Assembly: GCA_944377365.1 (NCBI GenBank)
Contig: CALWEQ010000001.1
Location: 1-64,000 of the forward strand
DNA from: an uncultured Clostridia bacterium
Lineage (GTDB): Bacteria > Bacillota > Clostridia > Christensenellales > UBA1242
Direction of reading: 5' to 3'
Length of the DNA stretch: 64,000 nucleotides
The notes beneath the pieces are model-generated. The model worked only from the letters and a program-made list of their open reading frames with translations. It was not told the DNA's origin and searched no databases. Shown here in pieces: positions 1 through 8,580 of the stretch; within the stretch, counting starts at the first letter, position 1, and every line of letters begins with the position of its first letter. The translations under genes were made by a program, and so were the position numbers.

Positions 1-102
1 TATAGAAATTGATTCTCCTTCATTCAATGAAAAAGATAGGTTATCAAAAAGTTGCCCATAACCAAAATTTTTAGAAATTTTATCTACGTTTAATATAAGC
101 AT
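1..102 (-). CDS. ABC-type ATPase, N-terminal fragment (cut by window edge)
   Basis: Only the first 34 residues are inside the window. They read as the first beta strands of an ABC nucleotide-binding domain: 'ILNVDKISKNFG', then 'LFDNLSFSLNEGE', stopping just before the expected Walker A. An AAGGAG ribosome binding site lies about 7 nt before the ATG at 102. The 'LFDNLSF..NEGE' wording resembles ABC-F translation factors (YfmR/YdiF type), but an exporter ATPase is equally possible from so little sequence. It is divergent from the aminoglycoside phosphotransferase gene and may belong to the same protective unit. Confidence 0.7.
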   Translation of the reverse strand, partial: MLILNVDKISKNFGYGQLFDNLSFSLNEGESISI

Positions 103-176
103 TTATAAACTCCTTAACTCTCAAAAAGTATACCATTTTTTTTTCTATTTTGTCAATAAGCCGTATAGTTATAATG

Positions 177-205
177 TTGACAATTTTACTGAAATATTTT
201 ATAAT
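177..205 (+). promoter_or_regulatory. Consensus promoter for the phosphotransferase gene
   Basis: TTGACA at 177-182, a 17-nt spacer and TATAAT at 200-205 form a perfect sigma-A type promoter. The start codon of the gene it serves is at 234, preceded by GGAG. Confidence 0.85.
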
Positions 206-233
206 AAATTAAAATGATGAAATGGAGAAAAAA

Positions 234-1004
234 ATGAAAAAAATACCAACTTTTATTAAAAATTTTATAAAAAATACGACAATTCAAGAAATAAGTATAG
301 GTTGTTCAAATACAGCAGTTTATAAAATAATAAAAGACAACGAAACTTTCTTTTTGAAAATAGGGAAGATACCTTCATTAACAAAAGAATATGCAGCGCT
401 AATATGGTTGAATGGGAAATTGTCGGTTCCTAAATGTGTTTATTTTTGTAATGACGGGACAAACGAATATTTACTTACAACTACAATGGCTGGCGAAATG
501 AGTTGCTCAGACTCCAACTTAAAAAAACCAGAACAAACTATCAAACTGCTAGCACATGCAATTAAGCAATTGCAAAGTGTAGAGATTTTAGAGTGTCCTT
601 TTAGAAGTGATTTAAATTACAAATTAGGTTTAGTGGAATACAATGTTAAAAATAAATTACTAACTGATTCTCCATCCAGTAAAATTGGGAGAGAATTAAA
701 ATCATACAACAATATTTTTAAATACCTAATTGACAAGAAGCCAACAACTGAGCAATTGGTATTTTCTCATGGGGATACAAGTCTGCCAAACATATTCTTT
801 AAAGATAATCAAGTAAGTGGGTTCATAGATGTTGGTGAATGCGGAGTGGCTGATAAGTGGTTTGATATTGCAATATGTTATAAGTCTATCATAAGAAATT
901 TCCCAAATAGAGAGGATCTACTTAAATTGTTTTTAAATGAGTTGCAAGAGGAATATTCTGATAAAATAGAATACTATATTACTTTAATGGATTTATACAC
1001 ATAG
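234..1004 (+). CDS. Aminoglycoside O-phosphotransferase, APH(3') type
   Basis: This 256-residue kinase is expected to transfer phosphate from ATP to a hydroxyl of an aminoglycoside-like sugar. The sequence shows the ATP-anchoring lysine in 'FFLKIG' (about residue 42), the catalytic loop 'LVFSHGDTSLPNIF' with Asp181 and Asn186, and the metal-binding 'GFIDVGECGVADKWFDIA' with Asp199. The same segments are strongly alike in APH(3')-IIIa (about 264 residues), and the length fits. The ATG at 234 is preferred over an in-frame ATG at 222 because GGAG lies between them. It has its own consensus promoter and sits at the edge of a putative biosynthetic island, which suggests self-protection, although an acquired or intrinsic resistance gene is an alternative. 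The true substrate is unknown. Confidence 0.88.
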   Translation: MKKIPTFIKNFIKNTTIQEISIGCSNTAVYKIIKDNETFFLKIGKIPSLTKEYAALIWLNGKLSVPKCVYFCNDGTNEYLLTTTMAGEMSCSDSNLKKPEQTIKLLAHAIKQLQSVEILECPFRSDLNYKLGLVEYNVKNKLLTDSPSSKIGRELKSYNNIFKYLIDKKPTTEQLVFSHGDTSLPNIFFKDNQVSGFIDVGECGVADKWFDIAICYKSIIRNFPNREDLLKLFLNELQEEYSDKIEYYITLMDLYT

Positions 1005-1021
1005 AAATATTTTCATAAAAT

Positions 1022-1903
1022 TTATCTTTCAAACATATTATTGTCTTCTAAATAATCGACTAGAGAACACGAAGATTTTAATAGATTATTGTTTATGCCT
1101 GTGCCAATAGTTTTATTATTCTTGTCAGGTCTATGATAATCGGAACCTACAGAAATTAACAATTGATTCTCATTTGCTAATTTTAAATTTTCGGCCATTT
1201 CAGATTGAGAAGCATCCGCATGATAGACCTCGACCCCTTTCAACCCTTTTGCTTTTAATTTTTTTATCAAAAAATCCTTTTCTTTAAAGTCTAATTTTAT
1301 TTCTTGTGGATGAGCGAGGACGGCTACACCACCACAATATTGAATAAGTTGAAGTGCCTTAAATATATCTATTTCATAATTTTTATAATTAGGAACAAAT
1401 GGTTTAACTTTATCGATAAAATTTTTTACGAATTCATAATCATAGTCATTTTTTACAAGCACGCGTTTCATTTCAGTTGCTATACTCAAATAATTCTCAA
1501 ATTTCACCTCATCAAATATACAATTTGGGACATTTATACCAATTTGCAAAATATTATTTAACATTTCTATATTTGCTTTAAATCTTTTGTTTTTGTACGT
1601 TTGCATTAGTTCTACGAGTTTAGAATTATATATATCTATACCATATCCTAAAAGATGCACCTTTCTTGCCTTACAATCACTAGGGCATATATAATAAGTA
1701 GATAATTCCACCGCACTAACAATATTTAGGTTATATTTTTTCGCTAAAGGTTTTAATATTTCAAAATTACGAACATCGTCGTGATCAGAAATAGCAAATG
1801 TTTTGACGTTATTCGACTTTGCCATCTGTACCAATTCTGATATAGACATATAGCCGTCACTAAATATAGAATGAACATGTAGGTCAATATACTCTTTTCC
1901 CAT
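1022..1903 (-). CDS. PHP-domain phosphoesterase
   Basis: The 293-residue protein has the PHP metal-binding signature: 'DLHVHSIFSDG' at the N-terminus, 'AISDHDD' near residue 40, a conserved Glu in 'SAVELS', 'LAHPQE' in the middle and 'VGSDYHRPD' near the C-terminus. PHP proteins of this size hydrolyse phosphate monoesters such as histidinol phosphate or 3',5'-bisphosphonucleotides. The ATG at 1903 is chosen because it has an AGAGGG site and the conserved start of the domain; the longer frame has no support. It is convergent with the phosphotransferase gene and divergent from the GNAT gene. In this island it could dephosphorylate a sugar or nucleotide intermediate, but that is inference. Confidence 0.82.
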   Translation of the reverse strand: MGKEYIDLHVHSIFSDGYMSISELVQMAKSNNVKTFAISDHDDVRNFEILKPLAKKYNLNIVSAVELSTYYICPSDCKARKVHLLGYGIDIYNSKLVELMQTYKNKRFKANIEMLNNILQIGINVPNCIFDEVKFENYLSIATEMKRVLVKNDYDYEFVKNFIDKVKPFVPNYKNYEIDIFKALQLIQYCGGVAVLAHPQEIKLDFKEKDFLIKKLKAKGLKGVEVYHADASQSEMAENLKLANENQLLISVGSDYHRPDKNNKTIGTGINNNLLKSSCSLVDYLEDNNMFER

Positions 1904-1919
1904 AAACCCTCTTTTAATT

Positions 1920-1948
1920 ATATTATAATAAATTTGCAAATTTGTCAA
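1920..1948 (-). promoter_or_regulatory. Promoter of the PHP gene
   Basis: On the minus strand, TTGACA (1943-1948) is followed by a 17-nt spacer and TAATAT (1920-1925). The gene's ATG at 1903 has its own ribosome binding site. Confidence 0.65.
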
Positions 1949-1956
1949 TAATATAG

Positions 1957-1985
1957 TTGCATTTTATAATAAAATGTTTTATAAT
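1957..1985 (+). promoter_or_regulatory. Promoter of the GNAT gene
   Basis: TTGCAT (1957-1962), a 17-nt spacer and TATAAT (1980-1985) lie 25 nt before the ATG. A 14-bp unit, TTTTATAATAAAAT, is directly repeated across this promoter (1963-1976 and 1977-1990), which could also be an operator. Confidence 0.7.
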
Positions 1986-2010
1986 AAAATTAGTTTATAG
2001 GAGAACGTAG

Positions 2011-2481
2011 ATGAATGTAAAAATTAATTTTTTGTCACAACATTTAAATGATATTGATTATGATGAACTTTGTTTGCAACTTTATTATCTTACAGACCAT
2101 TTAACTTCTGATTATCCTCATCATAAAGAGTGGTTTTTTAAAAAACATTTGCCGTTTATTGGTAAAGACAGGGAAATAATTTACTTAACATTTCATAGGA
2201 ATATTTGCGGGGTGGCATTCTTAAAAAAAACTGCTCTAGAAAAAAAGATTTGTACCTTTTACGTCACCGAGCATAGCAGAAATCATGGTGTAGGGCATCT
2301 ATTATTAGAGGAGTGTTTTAAATATTTAGAAACTACAAAACCTCTAATTTCTATGCCTAAATACAAGGTAAGATATTTTCTTTATTATGTTTATAAATAT
2401 GATTGGAAGATAACACAGATATTGCAAGAATTTTATAATAAGGATAACGACGAAGTGGTATTTAATGGAGAATTAAGTTGA
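2011..2481 (+). CDS. GNAT-family N-acetyltransferase
   Basis: The 156-residue protein has the length of a single GNAT domain. The acetyl-CoA pyrophosphate-binding motif A is visible as 'RNHGVGHLLLEECFKYL' (about residues 90-106), after a beta-strand segment 'KICTFYVTEH'. An AGGAG site lies before the ATG. Its 3' end overlaps the convergent DegT-type gene by 9 bp. It could acetylate an amine made by the aminotransferases of this island. The substrate cannot be read from the sequence. Confidence 0.72.
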   Translation: MNVKINFLSQHLNDIDYDELCLQLYYLTDHLTSDYPHHKEWFFKKHLPFIGKDREIIYLTFHRNICGVAFLKKTALEKKICTFYVTEHSRNHGVGHLLLEECFKYLETTKPLISMPKYKVRYFLYYVYKYDWKITQILQEFYNKDNDEVVFNGELS

Positions 2482-3447
2482 ATTGTCGTTTAAAACTTTG
2501 TTAAAAAAATCACATATTTTTTTGATATTATCTTCGTTAATCCAATCGCACGTTCTAAAGTAATGATAGGATTTTTTTAGTTTTTCATATATTTTAAAAT
2601 TTTCCAAATGTAAATCTTGATATACATTTGGAATTTTTTTCTGCAGTGCAGGTTCCCTAAAGGCTTCAATAAAAATTGTAGATTGATAATTATCAAGTTT
2701 ATTTTTATCCATAAATTGATACATTTTTTTACTTATATCATTATAATTTTGTGGTTGATAAAAAAGGATTCGATGGAATATGTTATCAATGAAATTATCA
2801 TTATCCTTTATATTGTTTGTATTTAATAATTGTTTGTATAATTTTACTTTTTGTAATTTATTATCAATTATTGTTTTGATGTCTGTAAATTTATCATAAA
2901 GAAGTGAATACTTATCATTTTCAACAATATTTGGATAGTATTTAATATCCATTTTATTTGATGCTATAAACCCATATTTTTCAACATCAATCGGTTTTCC
3001 CTTTCCAAAAGAGTAAATAATAATATCTCCTTGTGGAACTTTAACATATATATTTCTAGCATTTATATATTGTGCCGAATCTTCGATTAATATAATGCTT
3101 CGTTCCTTACAAAATTTTACCAGTTCAGATATATTTTTATAGATTCCATACGCATGAATATATATAATGGTACTTATATCATTTCGAAAATTATCTTGTA
3201 CCATTTTTAAATCTAAACAAAAGTCAGTATCAACATCAACAAAATAAGGATAACAACCATAATCTAAGACTGCATCAACTACGCTTTTGCAAATAGTTAC
3301 AGGCATAACCACTAATGTCTCTTTTTTTACATTTGCATTAATTAGACAATATTTAATGGCTTCAGAACCACTATTTGTAAGTTTGCCACAATTAAAACCT
3401 AATGTTTTATTTATTTTATTTTCAAGATTATTTTTCAAAATATGCAT
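2473..3447 (-). CDS. DegT/DnrJ/EryC1-type PLP aminotransferase, short form
   Basis: This 324-residue protein resembles sugar aminotransferases: an N-terminal 'TNSGSEAIKYCL' cofactor-phosphate segment, 'IIYIHAYGIYKNI' and 'ILIEDSAQ' with the Asp that contacts the pyridine nitrogen, and 'SFGKGKPIDVEKYG', where the Schiff-base lysine is expected. It is shorter than typical members (about 370-400) and less conserved around the lysine, so it may be a divergent or non-catalytic homologue. The ATG at 3447 has a GAGG site 7 nt upstream. It is the last gene of the operon and overlaps the preceding stop by 20 bp. Confidence 0.7.
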   Translation of the reverse strand: MHILKNNLENKINKTLGFNCGKLTNSGSEAIKYCLINANVKKETLVVMPVTICKSVVDAVLDYGCYPYFVDVDTDFCLDLKMVQDNFRNDISTIIYIHAYGIYKNISELVKFCKERSIILIEDSAQYINARNIYVKVPQGDIIIYSFGKGKPIDVEKYGFIASNKMDIKYYPNIVENDKYSLLYDKFTDIKTIIDNKLQKVKLYKQLLNTNNIKDNDNFIDNIFHRILFYQPQNYNDISKKMYQFMDKNKLDNYQSTIFIEAFREPALQKKIPNVYQDLHLENFKIYEKLKKSYHYFRTCDWINEDNIKKICDFFNKVLNDNST

Positions 3448-4402
3448 ACATAGTCCTCGCAATATCATCATTTCCATTTATGTCGTAATGAAGATTATAA
3501 AATCTGTCTTGATATGCTCCAAATGATATGTTCCAATTTTCTACGCTTTCGTAAACAGAGCCTTCAAAATCAATAAATTCTACATTTTTGTATTTAGATA
3601 GATATTTAAAAATATTATCATATAAAAACGCAATAGCACCTAGGTCATAGTTTTTATCAAAATATGAATACATAATATATGCTATTTTGTTTCTCCATAG
3701 CATTCCAACTGAACCAATAACGATATCATCTTTCAAGGCGACAAAGCACATACCATTGTCGTTTGCGATTGAGTGTGTTAAGATATCTTTAACTTCTTCA
3801 GCAGAAGAGTCAAAACCATATTTGCTTTCCCATTCGACGTATTTTTTTATGTCAGTAAATGTTATGTTGTTATCAATTACAAATTTTACATCATGTTTTA
3901 TTGCTTTACGAATCTCTTTTCTTCTATCATGCCCATAGCCGTCATATAAATTCTCGCTATTTGTAATATCTAATTTATAAGTATATCTTACCTCTGGCAT
4001 AAAACCATTTCTAATATAAGGCATTATATCAATTATTTTAGGGTCAATTGAAAAAGATATTGAAACAAAATTTTCTTTTAAGATTTTAATAAGAGAATTG
4101 TTAATATCTCTTAAAAACCTTATTTTGTTCCTTTCAGTAGTGGGAGGTTCGCTTATTACAGGTCCGCCATATGGGATATACATTGTACTTTGATTTATTT
4201 CATCGTTACTAGATTTAGAACAAAATAATGGCATAAATGCCACAATTTCATTATTTTGTCGCGTAACAATAAATTTGTCAACATTTTTTAATTTTGTAAA
4301 CCATTTAGTTGCAAAAACTGTGCCATTAAAGCTAGCATCTATGAATTTGTCTATATCTAAAATAGAATTAAGTCTATTTCGTGTTATAATCTCACTAATC
4401 AA
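3428..4402 (-). CDS. FemAB/GNAT-like acyl- or aminoacyltransferase
   Basis: The 324-residue protein matches the layout of the double-GNAT FemAB/'Acetyltransf_6' group. The middle has 'GHDRRKEIRKAIKHDVKF' (the basic helix typical of the group), followed by 'CFVALKDDIVIGSVG' and the family-typical end 'FIDFEGSVYESVENWNISFG'. FemAB proteins attach amino acids from aminoacyl-tRNA to amines; related ones use acyl-CoA. The TTG start overlaps the stop of the previous gene (TTGA), which implies translational coupling, and a GGGGG site lies 6 nt upstream. It is the sixth gene of the operon. Whether it uses tRNA or CoA donors is not visible. Confidence 0.65.
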   Translation of the reverse strand: MISEIITRNRLNSILDIDKFIDASFNGTVFATKWFTKLKNVDKFIVTRQNNEIVAFMPLFCSKSSNDEINQSTMYIPYGGPVISEPPTTERNKIRFLRDINNSLIKILKENFVSISFSIDPKIIDIMPYIRNGFMPEVRYTYKLDITNSENLYDGYGHDRRKEIRKAIKHDVKFVIDNNITFTDIKKYVEWESKYGFDSSAEEVKDILTHSIANDNGMCFVALKDDIVIGSVGMLWRNKIAYIMYSYFDKNYDLGAIAFLYDNIFKYLSKYKNVEFIDFEGSVYESVENWNISFGAYQDRFYNLHYDINGNDDIARTMYAYFEK

Positions 4403-5244
4403 TTTTGCCCCCTAATTTCGAAGTGATAACGTCTGATATCTGAATTTTTTAGCATGTCATAAAACTGACTACGCCTTCCCCAAAAATCTAAGTTTAATAT
4501 ATTATTTTGTTTATTTAAAATATAATTTATATGGTTAAACAATACCTTAATACCTGCATTTACAACTCGACCACTATCAGATGCACCCCATTTTGCAGCA
4601 TACCAAGCATCATCATTTGCTTTAAACCATAAAGAATATGCTAGAGGTTCATTATCTTTAAATGCGACCATAAGCGAGGAGTTATTTGGTTCGCTCATTA
4701 AATAGAATATGTATTGCAAATCTTCTCTATCAAGCGATTTCATATCACATAAATTTTTCCCCTTCCACGATTTTTTGTCTATTGTTAAGACACTTGTCCA
4801 TAAATCTAATGCTTTACCACTAAATATTTGATATTCTATTTCTATATCACTAAGATATTTTACATAATCCCTTTTTAATAAAGTACATTTCTTTTTAATA
4901 TAATTAGAAAAATCCTCTGCTAAAATAAGTTTAGGTGCATCCCATTCGTCATTTATAAAGAGATTTAAGTTGTTTTTGTTACACCAATTTTTCAATAATA
5001 TTAATTGCTCTTCAGTTAAATCAATATACTTAAAAATGACATTTTTGCCGTTGATCACTGAACTCTTTATCAACTTTAAAAGATTCTCTGTGAAATCGAT
5101 TTTAAAGTATTGCAAACATAAAATTTCTGTATCTTTAATTACAAAGTCAACATTATCAAGATTAACAACATTTTTTACATCGTACCTAATTCTATTAGAA
5201 TCTTTCCAAATTTTGCTAGAAGTAAAATTATTGTCTTTCAACAC
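4399..5244 (-). CDS. GNAT/FemAB-like acyltransferase, second copy
   Basis: The 281-residue protein has a C-terminal half built like a GNAT fold: 'SSLMVAFKDNEPLAYSLWF', then 'AAKWGASDSGRVVNAGIKVL' and 'LNLDFWGRRSQFYDML'. This is the same general plan as its downstream neighbour, with low apparent identity. The GTG at 5244 is chosen because GGAGG lies exactly 6 nt upstream; a TTG three bases later is possible. It overlaps the aminotransferase upstream by 17 bp and the FemAB-like gene downstream by 4 bp. It probably acylates a substrate amine in the same pathway. Family assignment is moderate, and the N-terminal half is unrecognised. Confidence 0.55.
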   Translation of the reverse strand: MLKDNNFTSSKIWKDSNRIRYDVKNVVNLDNVDFVIKDTEILCLQYFKIDFTENLLKLIKSSVINGKNVIFKYIDLTEEQLILLKNWCNKNNLNLFINDEWDAPKLILAEDFSNYIKKKCTLLKRDYVKYLSDIEIEYQIFSGKALDLWTSVLTIDKKSWKGKNLCDMKSLDREDLQYIFYLMSEPNNSSLMVAFKDNEPLAYSLWFKANDDAWYAAKWGASDSGRVVNAGIKVLFNHINYILNKQNNILNLDFWGRRSQFYDMLKNSDIRRYHFEIRGQN

Positions 5245-6427
5245 GAAAATCCTCCATTTTAGAGATAATATATTTAACATGTTTACATTTTAATTGCGAT
5301 GATAAATTAAACCAAGCTGTTTGGTTAATTAGTTCAATTGCTCTCGGACAATCACTTTCAGAATATTGAACATCTGTAAGATTAAACGGATAGTTTGATT
5401 TATGAGGTCCTTGTTTCTTTTTAAATACGTCATAACTATTTATTAATTTAGTGCAGTATTTGTTAAATGGTATACCATTTTCATGCATGAATTTAATAAA
5501 ATCATTGCATTCTACATCTGTTTTAAATTTTAAACATATACTGACATTGATATTTTTATTTGTTGATAAATTTGGTCGCATCGTATAAAAATTAATATTT
5601 TTGAAATAGTTTTCAAAATACTCAAATAATTTATTTTGGCGATTTATAATCTTTGAAATTTTTGAAAGTTGAGCCACCGCGACTGCACTTTGTAACTCTG
5701 TCATCTTATAATTTTCACCATATGAAGTCCCACCATTTGTCCAAGTAGGATAATCACAACCAATTCTATGTCCACCATTATCATGAAAATCTTTAGCCTT
5801 TTGATATGCTTCATAATCATTTGTTGCAATAAACCCACCTTCACCACAAGTAATTGTCTTACCTGCTTGTAGACTAAAAGCACCAATATTGCCAATAATT
5901 CCACTTTTTTTATTATCGTATTCACTTCCAAATGCTTGTGCTGTATCTTCGATTATGATTAAATTATGTTTTTTTGCTATGTTGAGTATTGGATTCATAT
6001 CACAACATTGGCCTTGCATATGTATACACATTATGGCTTTTGTCTTCTTTGTAATTGCTTCTTCAATTTTTTTAGGGTCTATATTCATTGTTTCATCAAT
6101 ATCAACAAATTTAGGTATAGCACCACATGCTAAGACACTTGAAGCCGAAGCAATAAATGTGAAAGGACTCATAATCACCTCGTCACCATTTCCTATTCCA
6201 TACGCAATACATGAAAGTTTTAATGCAGACGCTCCATTTGTACAAGCCAAAACATATTTAACATTTAAATATTTTTTCAGCATATTTTCTAATTTGTCTG
6301 TCATAAATAACAGTTTTGGGCCATGATAGCGAAAGAGTGATTTAGAATTTAGTACTTTCAGTACATTTATTTTCTCTTTAAATCCTATATAATTTGTCCC
6401 AATAAATGGGTTATTTGGTATTTTCAT
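5228..6427 (-). CDS. DegT/DnrJ/EryC1/StrS-family sugar aminotransferase
   Basis: This 399-residue PLP enzyme has the full family signature: 'LACTNGASALKLS' (cofactor phosphate), 'DEVIMSPFTFIASASS', 'IIIEDTAQAFGS' (Asp to the pyridine ring), and 'FSLQAGKTITCGEGG', where the lysine forms the Schiff base. Members aminate keto-sugars or keto-cyclitols using glutamine or glutamate. The 'LFRYHGP' segment and GEGG loop are typical of enzymes acting on sugar-like ketones in antibiotic and surface-glycan pathways. An AAAGGAG site supports the ATG at 6427. It overlaps both neighbours in the operon. The amino acceptor is unknown. Confidence 0.9.
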   Translation of the reverse strand: MKIPNNPFIGTNYIGFKEKINVLKVLNSKSLFRYHGPKLLFMTDKLENMLKKYLNVKYVLACTNGASALKLSCIAYGIGNGDEVIMSPFTFIASASSVLACGAIPKFVDIDETMNIDPKKIEEAITKKTKAIMCIHMQGQCCDMNPILNIAKKHNLIIIEDTAQAFGSEYDNKKSGIIGNIGAFSLQAGKTITCGEGGFIATNDYEAYQKAKDFHDNGGHRIGCDYPTWTNGGTSYGENYKMTELQSAVAVAQLSKISKIINRQNKLFEYFENYFKNINFYTMRPNLSTNKNINVSICLKFKTDVECNDFIKFMHENGIPFNKYCTKLINSYDVFKKKQGPHKSNYPFNLTDVQYSESDCPRAIELINQTAWFNLSSQLKCKHVKYIISKMEDFRVERQ

Positions 6428-7562
6428 TATTGACTCCTTTTAAAATATAATTAGCAATGATCTCAGGTGCATCACTAGAAAAATTAGAAATGTAAGAATT
6501 TCTTTTAGAAAAGAAGTTTGTCTGTTTGTTTGAATCTATAAAGTGGATTACTTTATTATATAACGTTTTTGAGTTGTCTTTAAGGTATTTTGCTACATTT
6601 TCAACAACCATGTTAACTCCAGCCTCTTCATCTAAAAATTCTGGTATTTTTTTGTAAAAATCAAATGCATCCCAATTTAGAATTTCAAAGCCCAAATCAA
6701 GATTTTTGTATTCTTCAAGTTGTAACAACTGGCTATAATTTACTGGAGGAATATACATAATTGATTTTCCTATTCCAACTGTTTCTATAAAGTTGCCTAA
6801 CCCTGACGACATTATAATATGCGAACATTTATGTAATTTGTCCAAATATTCTTTATAAGGAAGGGTTTTTATTTCTACATTTTCATATAAAGAGCAATTT
6901 TCCATTATTGCATTTATAATTCCACTTCCACCGCAGACAAAAATTTTATCAAATTTATTTAGAACAACTGTATTTAATATTTCACTTAAAATTTTTTTAT
7001 AAAAACGCTTTACTATTTGTTCTTCTAGCATAAAAGATTCAGCACCACCAAAATTAATCATGAGCATATTTTCAGAACCATAATGAGTCTTATCTATATC
7101 TCGCAAAGGCCCTACGAAAATTGGATTTTTTATATTTTGCCCAATCTTCTTAAAATTTTCTTTACTACTAAAAGTTTCAGATATAAAATAACCATCCACA
7201 ATCTCAAGTCCTGGAGTTATTTTGTCCCACATCCAAACAAGGTTGTCTATAAAATAGACATTTTTTGCATTTAATTGTTTTGCATATATTGCACCAAATT
7301 GGTTTTCAGAACTTACAATCGCACAAGCATGAATAAATAATTCCTTAAAATTACTCAAATCATGATAATTGTATGTTTTGCATTCGATAACTTCGTCAAA
7401 TAGTTTTGATGATATTGCTTGTTCTTTAGCAATACTTGTTCCTAAAAATATTAATTTAGTTTTTTTGTCTAATTTTTGTTTAAGAACTTTAACAACGTTT
7501 AAACATGTAATAATAGGTCCATAGCCAAACTTTTCCGCGGTAACTAAAATATATTTTCCCAT
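6411..7562 (-). CDS. GT-B fold glycosyltransferase (MurG/GT28-like)
   Basis: The 383-residue protein begins 'MGKYILVTAEKFGYGPI', a Gly-rich N-terminal loop as in GT-B enzymes. It has a C-terminal nucleotide-sugar site: 'MLMINFGGAESF', 'IFVCGGSG', then 'SHIIMSSGLGNFIETVGIG' and 'PVNYSQLLQ', which parallel the donor-binding region of MurG and macrolide glycosyltransferases. The ATG at 7562 lies 4 nt after the radical SAM stop; the longer frame would overlap it. It has no membrane segment, so it acts in the cytosol, perhaps attaching the aminated sugar made by the adjacent aminotransferase. Confidence 0.75.
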   Translation of the reverse strand: MGKYILVTAEKFGYGPIITCLNVVKVLKQKLDKKTKLIFLGTSIAKEQAISSKLFDEVIECKTYNYHDLSNFKELFIHACAIVSSENQFGAIYAKQLNAKNVYFIDNLVWMWDKITPGLEIVDGYFISETFSSKENFKKIGQNIKNPIFVGPLRDIDKTHYGSENMLMINFGGAESFMLEEQIVKRFYKKILSEILNTVVLNKFDKIFVCGGSGIINAIMENCSLYENVEIKTLPYKEYLDKLHKCSHIIMSSGLGNFIETVGIGKSIMYIPPVNYSQLLQLEEYKNLDLGFEILNWDAFDFYKKIPEFLDEEAGVNMVVENVAKYLKDNSKTLYNKVIHFIDSNKQTNFFSKRNSYISNFSSDAPEIIANYILKGVNNENTK

Positions 7563-7566
7563 CTCT

Positions 7567-8580
7567 TTACACCCCTTTAAGAAAAGTTCTATTAAAAATG
7601 CAGTTTGCTTCATCACATTTTGTTTTACAACTCATATCTCCGTGGTTTAGTTTTTCAATTAAATTAAGTCTTATTTTCCCTTCCCAAATATCTTTAAAAG
7701 ATAGGTTATGCAGAGAACCCAAACAATACAAATTTCTATCGCAATGTATAGAACAGTCACAAGGATAGACTTTTCCTGTTGGACAGTCTATAAAGGCGCT
7801 GAAATTTGCAAAAAAACAACGAAGGTTTTCATTTTGCTTTCTTTCACCATTTATGTTGATTTCTTCTTTAAAAATATCTAGGGTATTGCATAGCAGTTTA
7901 ACATTGTATTTATTAAGCAATGATTCGAATTTTTGTTTTTTTGCATTAAAGTTTGATATTTGTTCTTTTGTAGGTGTAAGATTTTCGCAATCTTTAATTA
8001 CAATGGGATTTAAAAAATCAAAGTTTACTTTTTCTTTTAATGCGATAAAATTTTCAAATGAATCTATATTTTTACTATTTAAAACATGGTTAATGTTTAT
8101 TTTTACTTCAGGTTTTATTTTTTTTAATTTGTTTATTCCTTCAATTGCATGTTCAAACAGATTATTTGTTCTTCTCAAATTATTATGAATTTCTGGATAA
8201 CAACTATCTAAAGAAACAAACACCGCTTTGATATTAATATTTATAAATTTATCTACATATTGATTTAACAAATATCCATTTGTAATAAAAATAATATTTA
8301 TGTCTTTATTTGAAGCGTATTCCATATAATTAATGATGTTTTTATCTGTAAATGGTTCTCCACCTCCAGTGAAATGTATATATTTTGTACCCATTAAAGA
8401 TAACTCATCGATTAATTTATATACATCAATTGAACATAAGAGATTTTTATTGCTTCGCACATCACAAAAAACGCAATTTGCATTGCAGATGTTTGTTAAA
8501 GATAAAAATACGAAAAAAGGTTTATTAAAATATTTCTCTTTAACATTACTTATATTTTCATTCAATAAACTAAGATACAT
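7567..8580 (-). CDS. Radical SAM protein with SPASM-like C-terminus
   Basis: The 337-residue protein has the radical SAM cluster motif CX3CX2C ('CNANCVFC', Cys32, Cys36, Cys39), the SAM-binding 'TGGGEPF' at about 71, and a Cys-rich C-terminus ('CPTGKVYPCDC', 'HCDRNLYC', 'CKTKCDEANC') as in SPASM proteins with auxiliary Fe-S clusters. SPASM enzymes modify peptides or oxidise sugar or cyclitol alcohols, as BtrN (a SPASM/twitch enzyme) does in butirosin synthesis. No small precursor-peptide gene is visible next to it, which favours a small-molecule substrate. AAGGAG lies before the ATG at 8580. It is an oxygen-sensitive enzyme, consistent with an anaerobe. Confidence 0.88.
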   Translation of the reverse strand: MYLSLLNENISNVKEKYFNKPFFVFLSLTNICNANCVFCDVRSNKNLLCSIDVYKLIDELSLMGTKYIHFTGGGEPFTDKNIINYMEYASNKDINIIFITNGYLLNQYVDKFININIKAVFVSLDSCYPEIHNNLRRTNNLFEHAIEGINKLKKIKPEVKININHVLNSKNIDSFENFIALKEKVNFDFLNPIVIKDCENLTPTKEQISNFNAKKQKFESLLNKYNVKLLCNTLDIFKEEININGERKQNENLRCFFANFSAFIDCPTGKVYPCDCSIHCDRNLYCLGSLHNLSFKDIWEGKIRLNLIEKLNHGDMSCKTKCDEANCIFNRTFLKGV

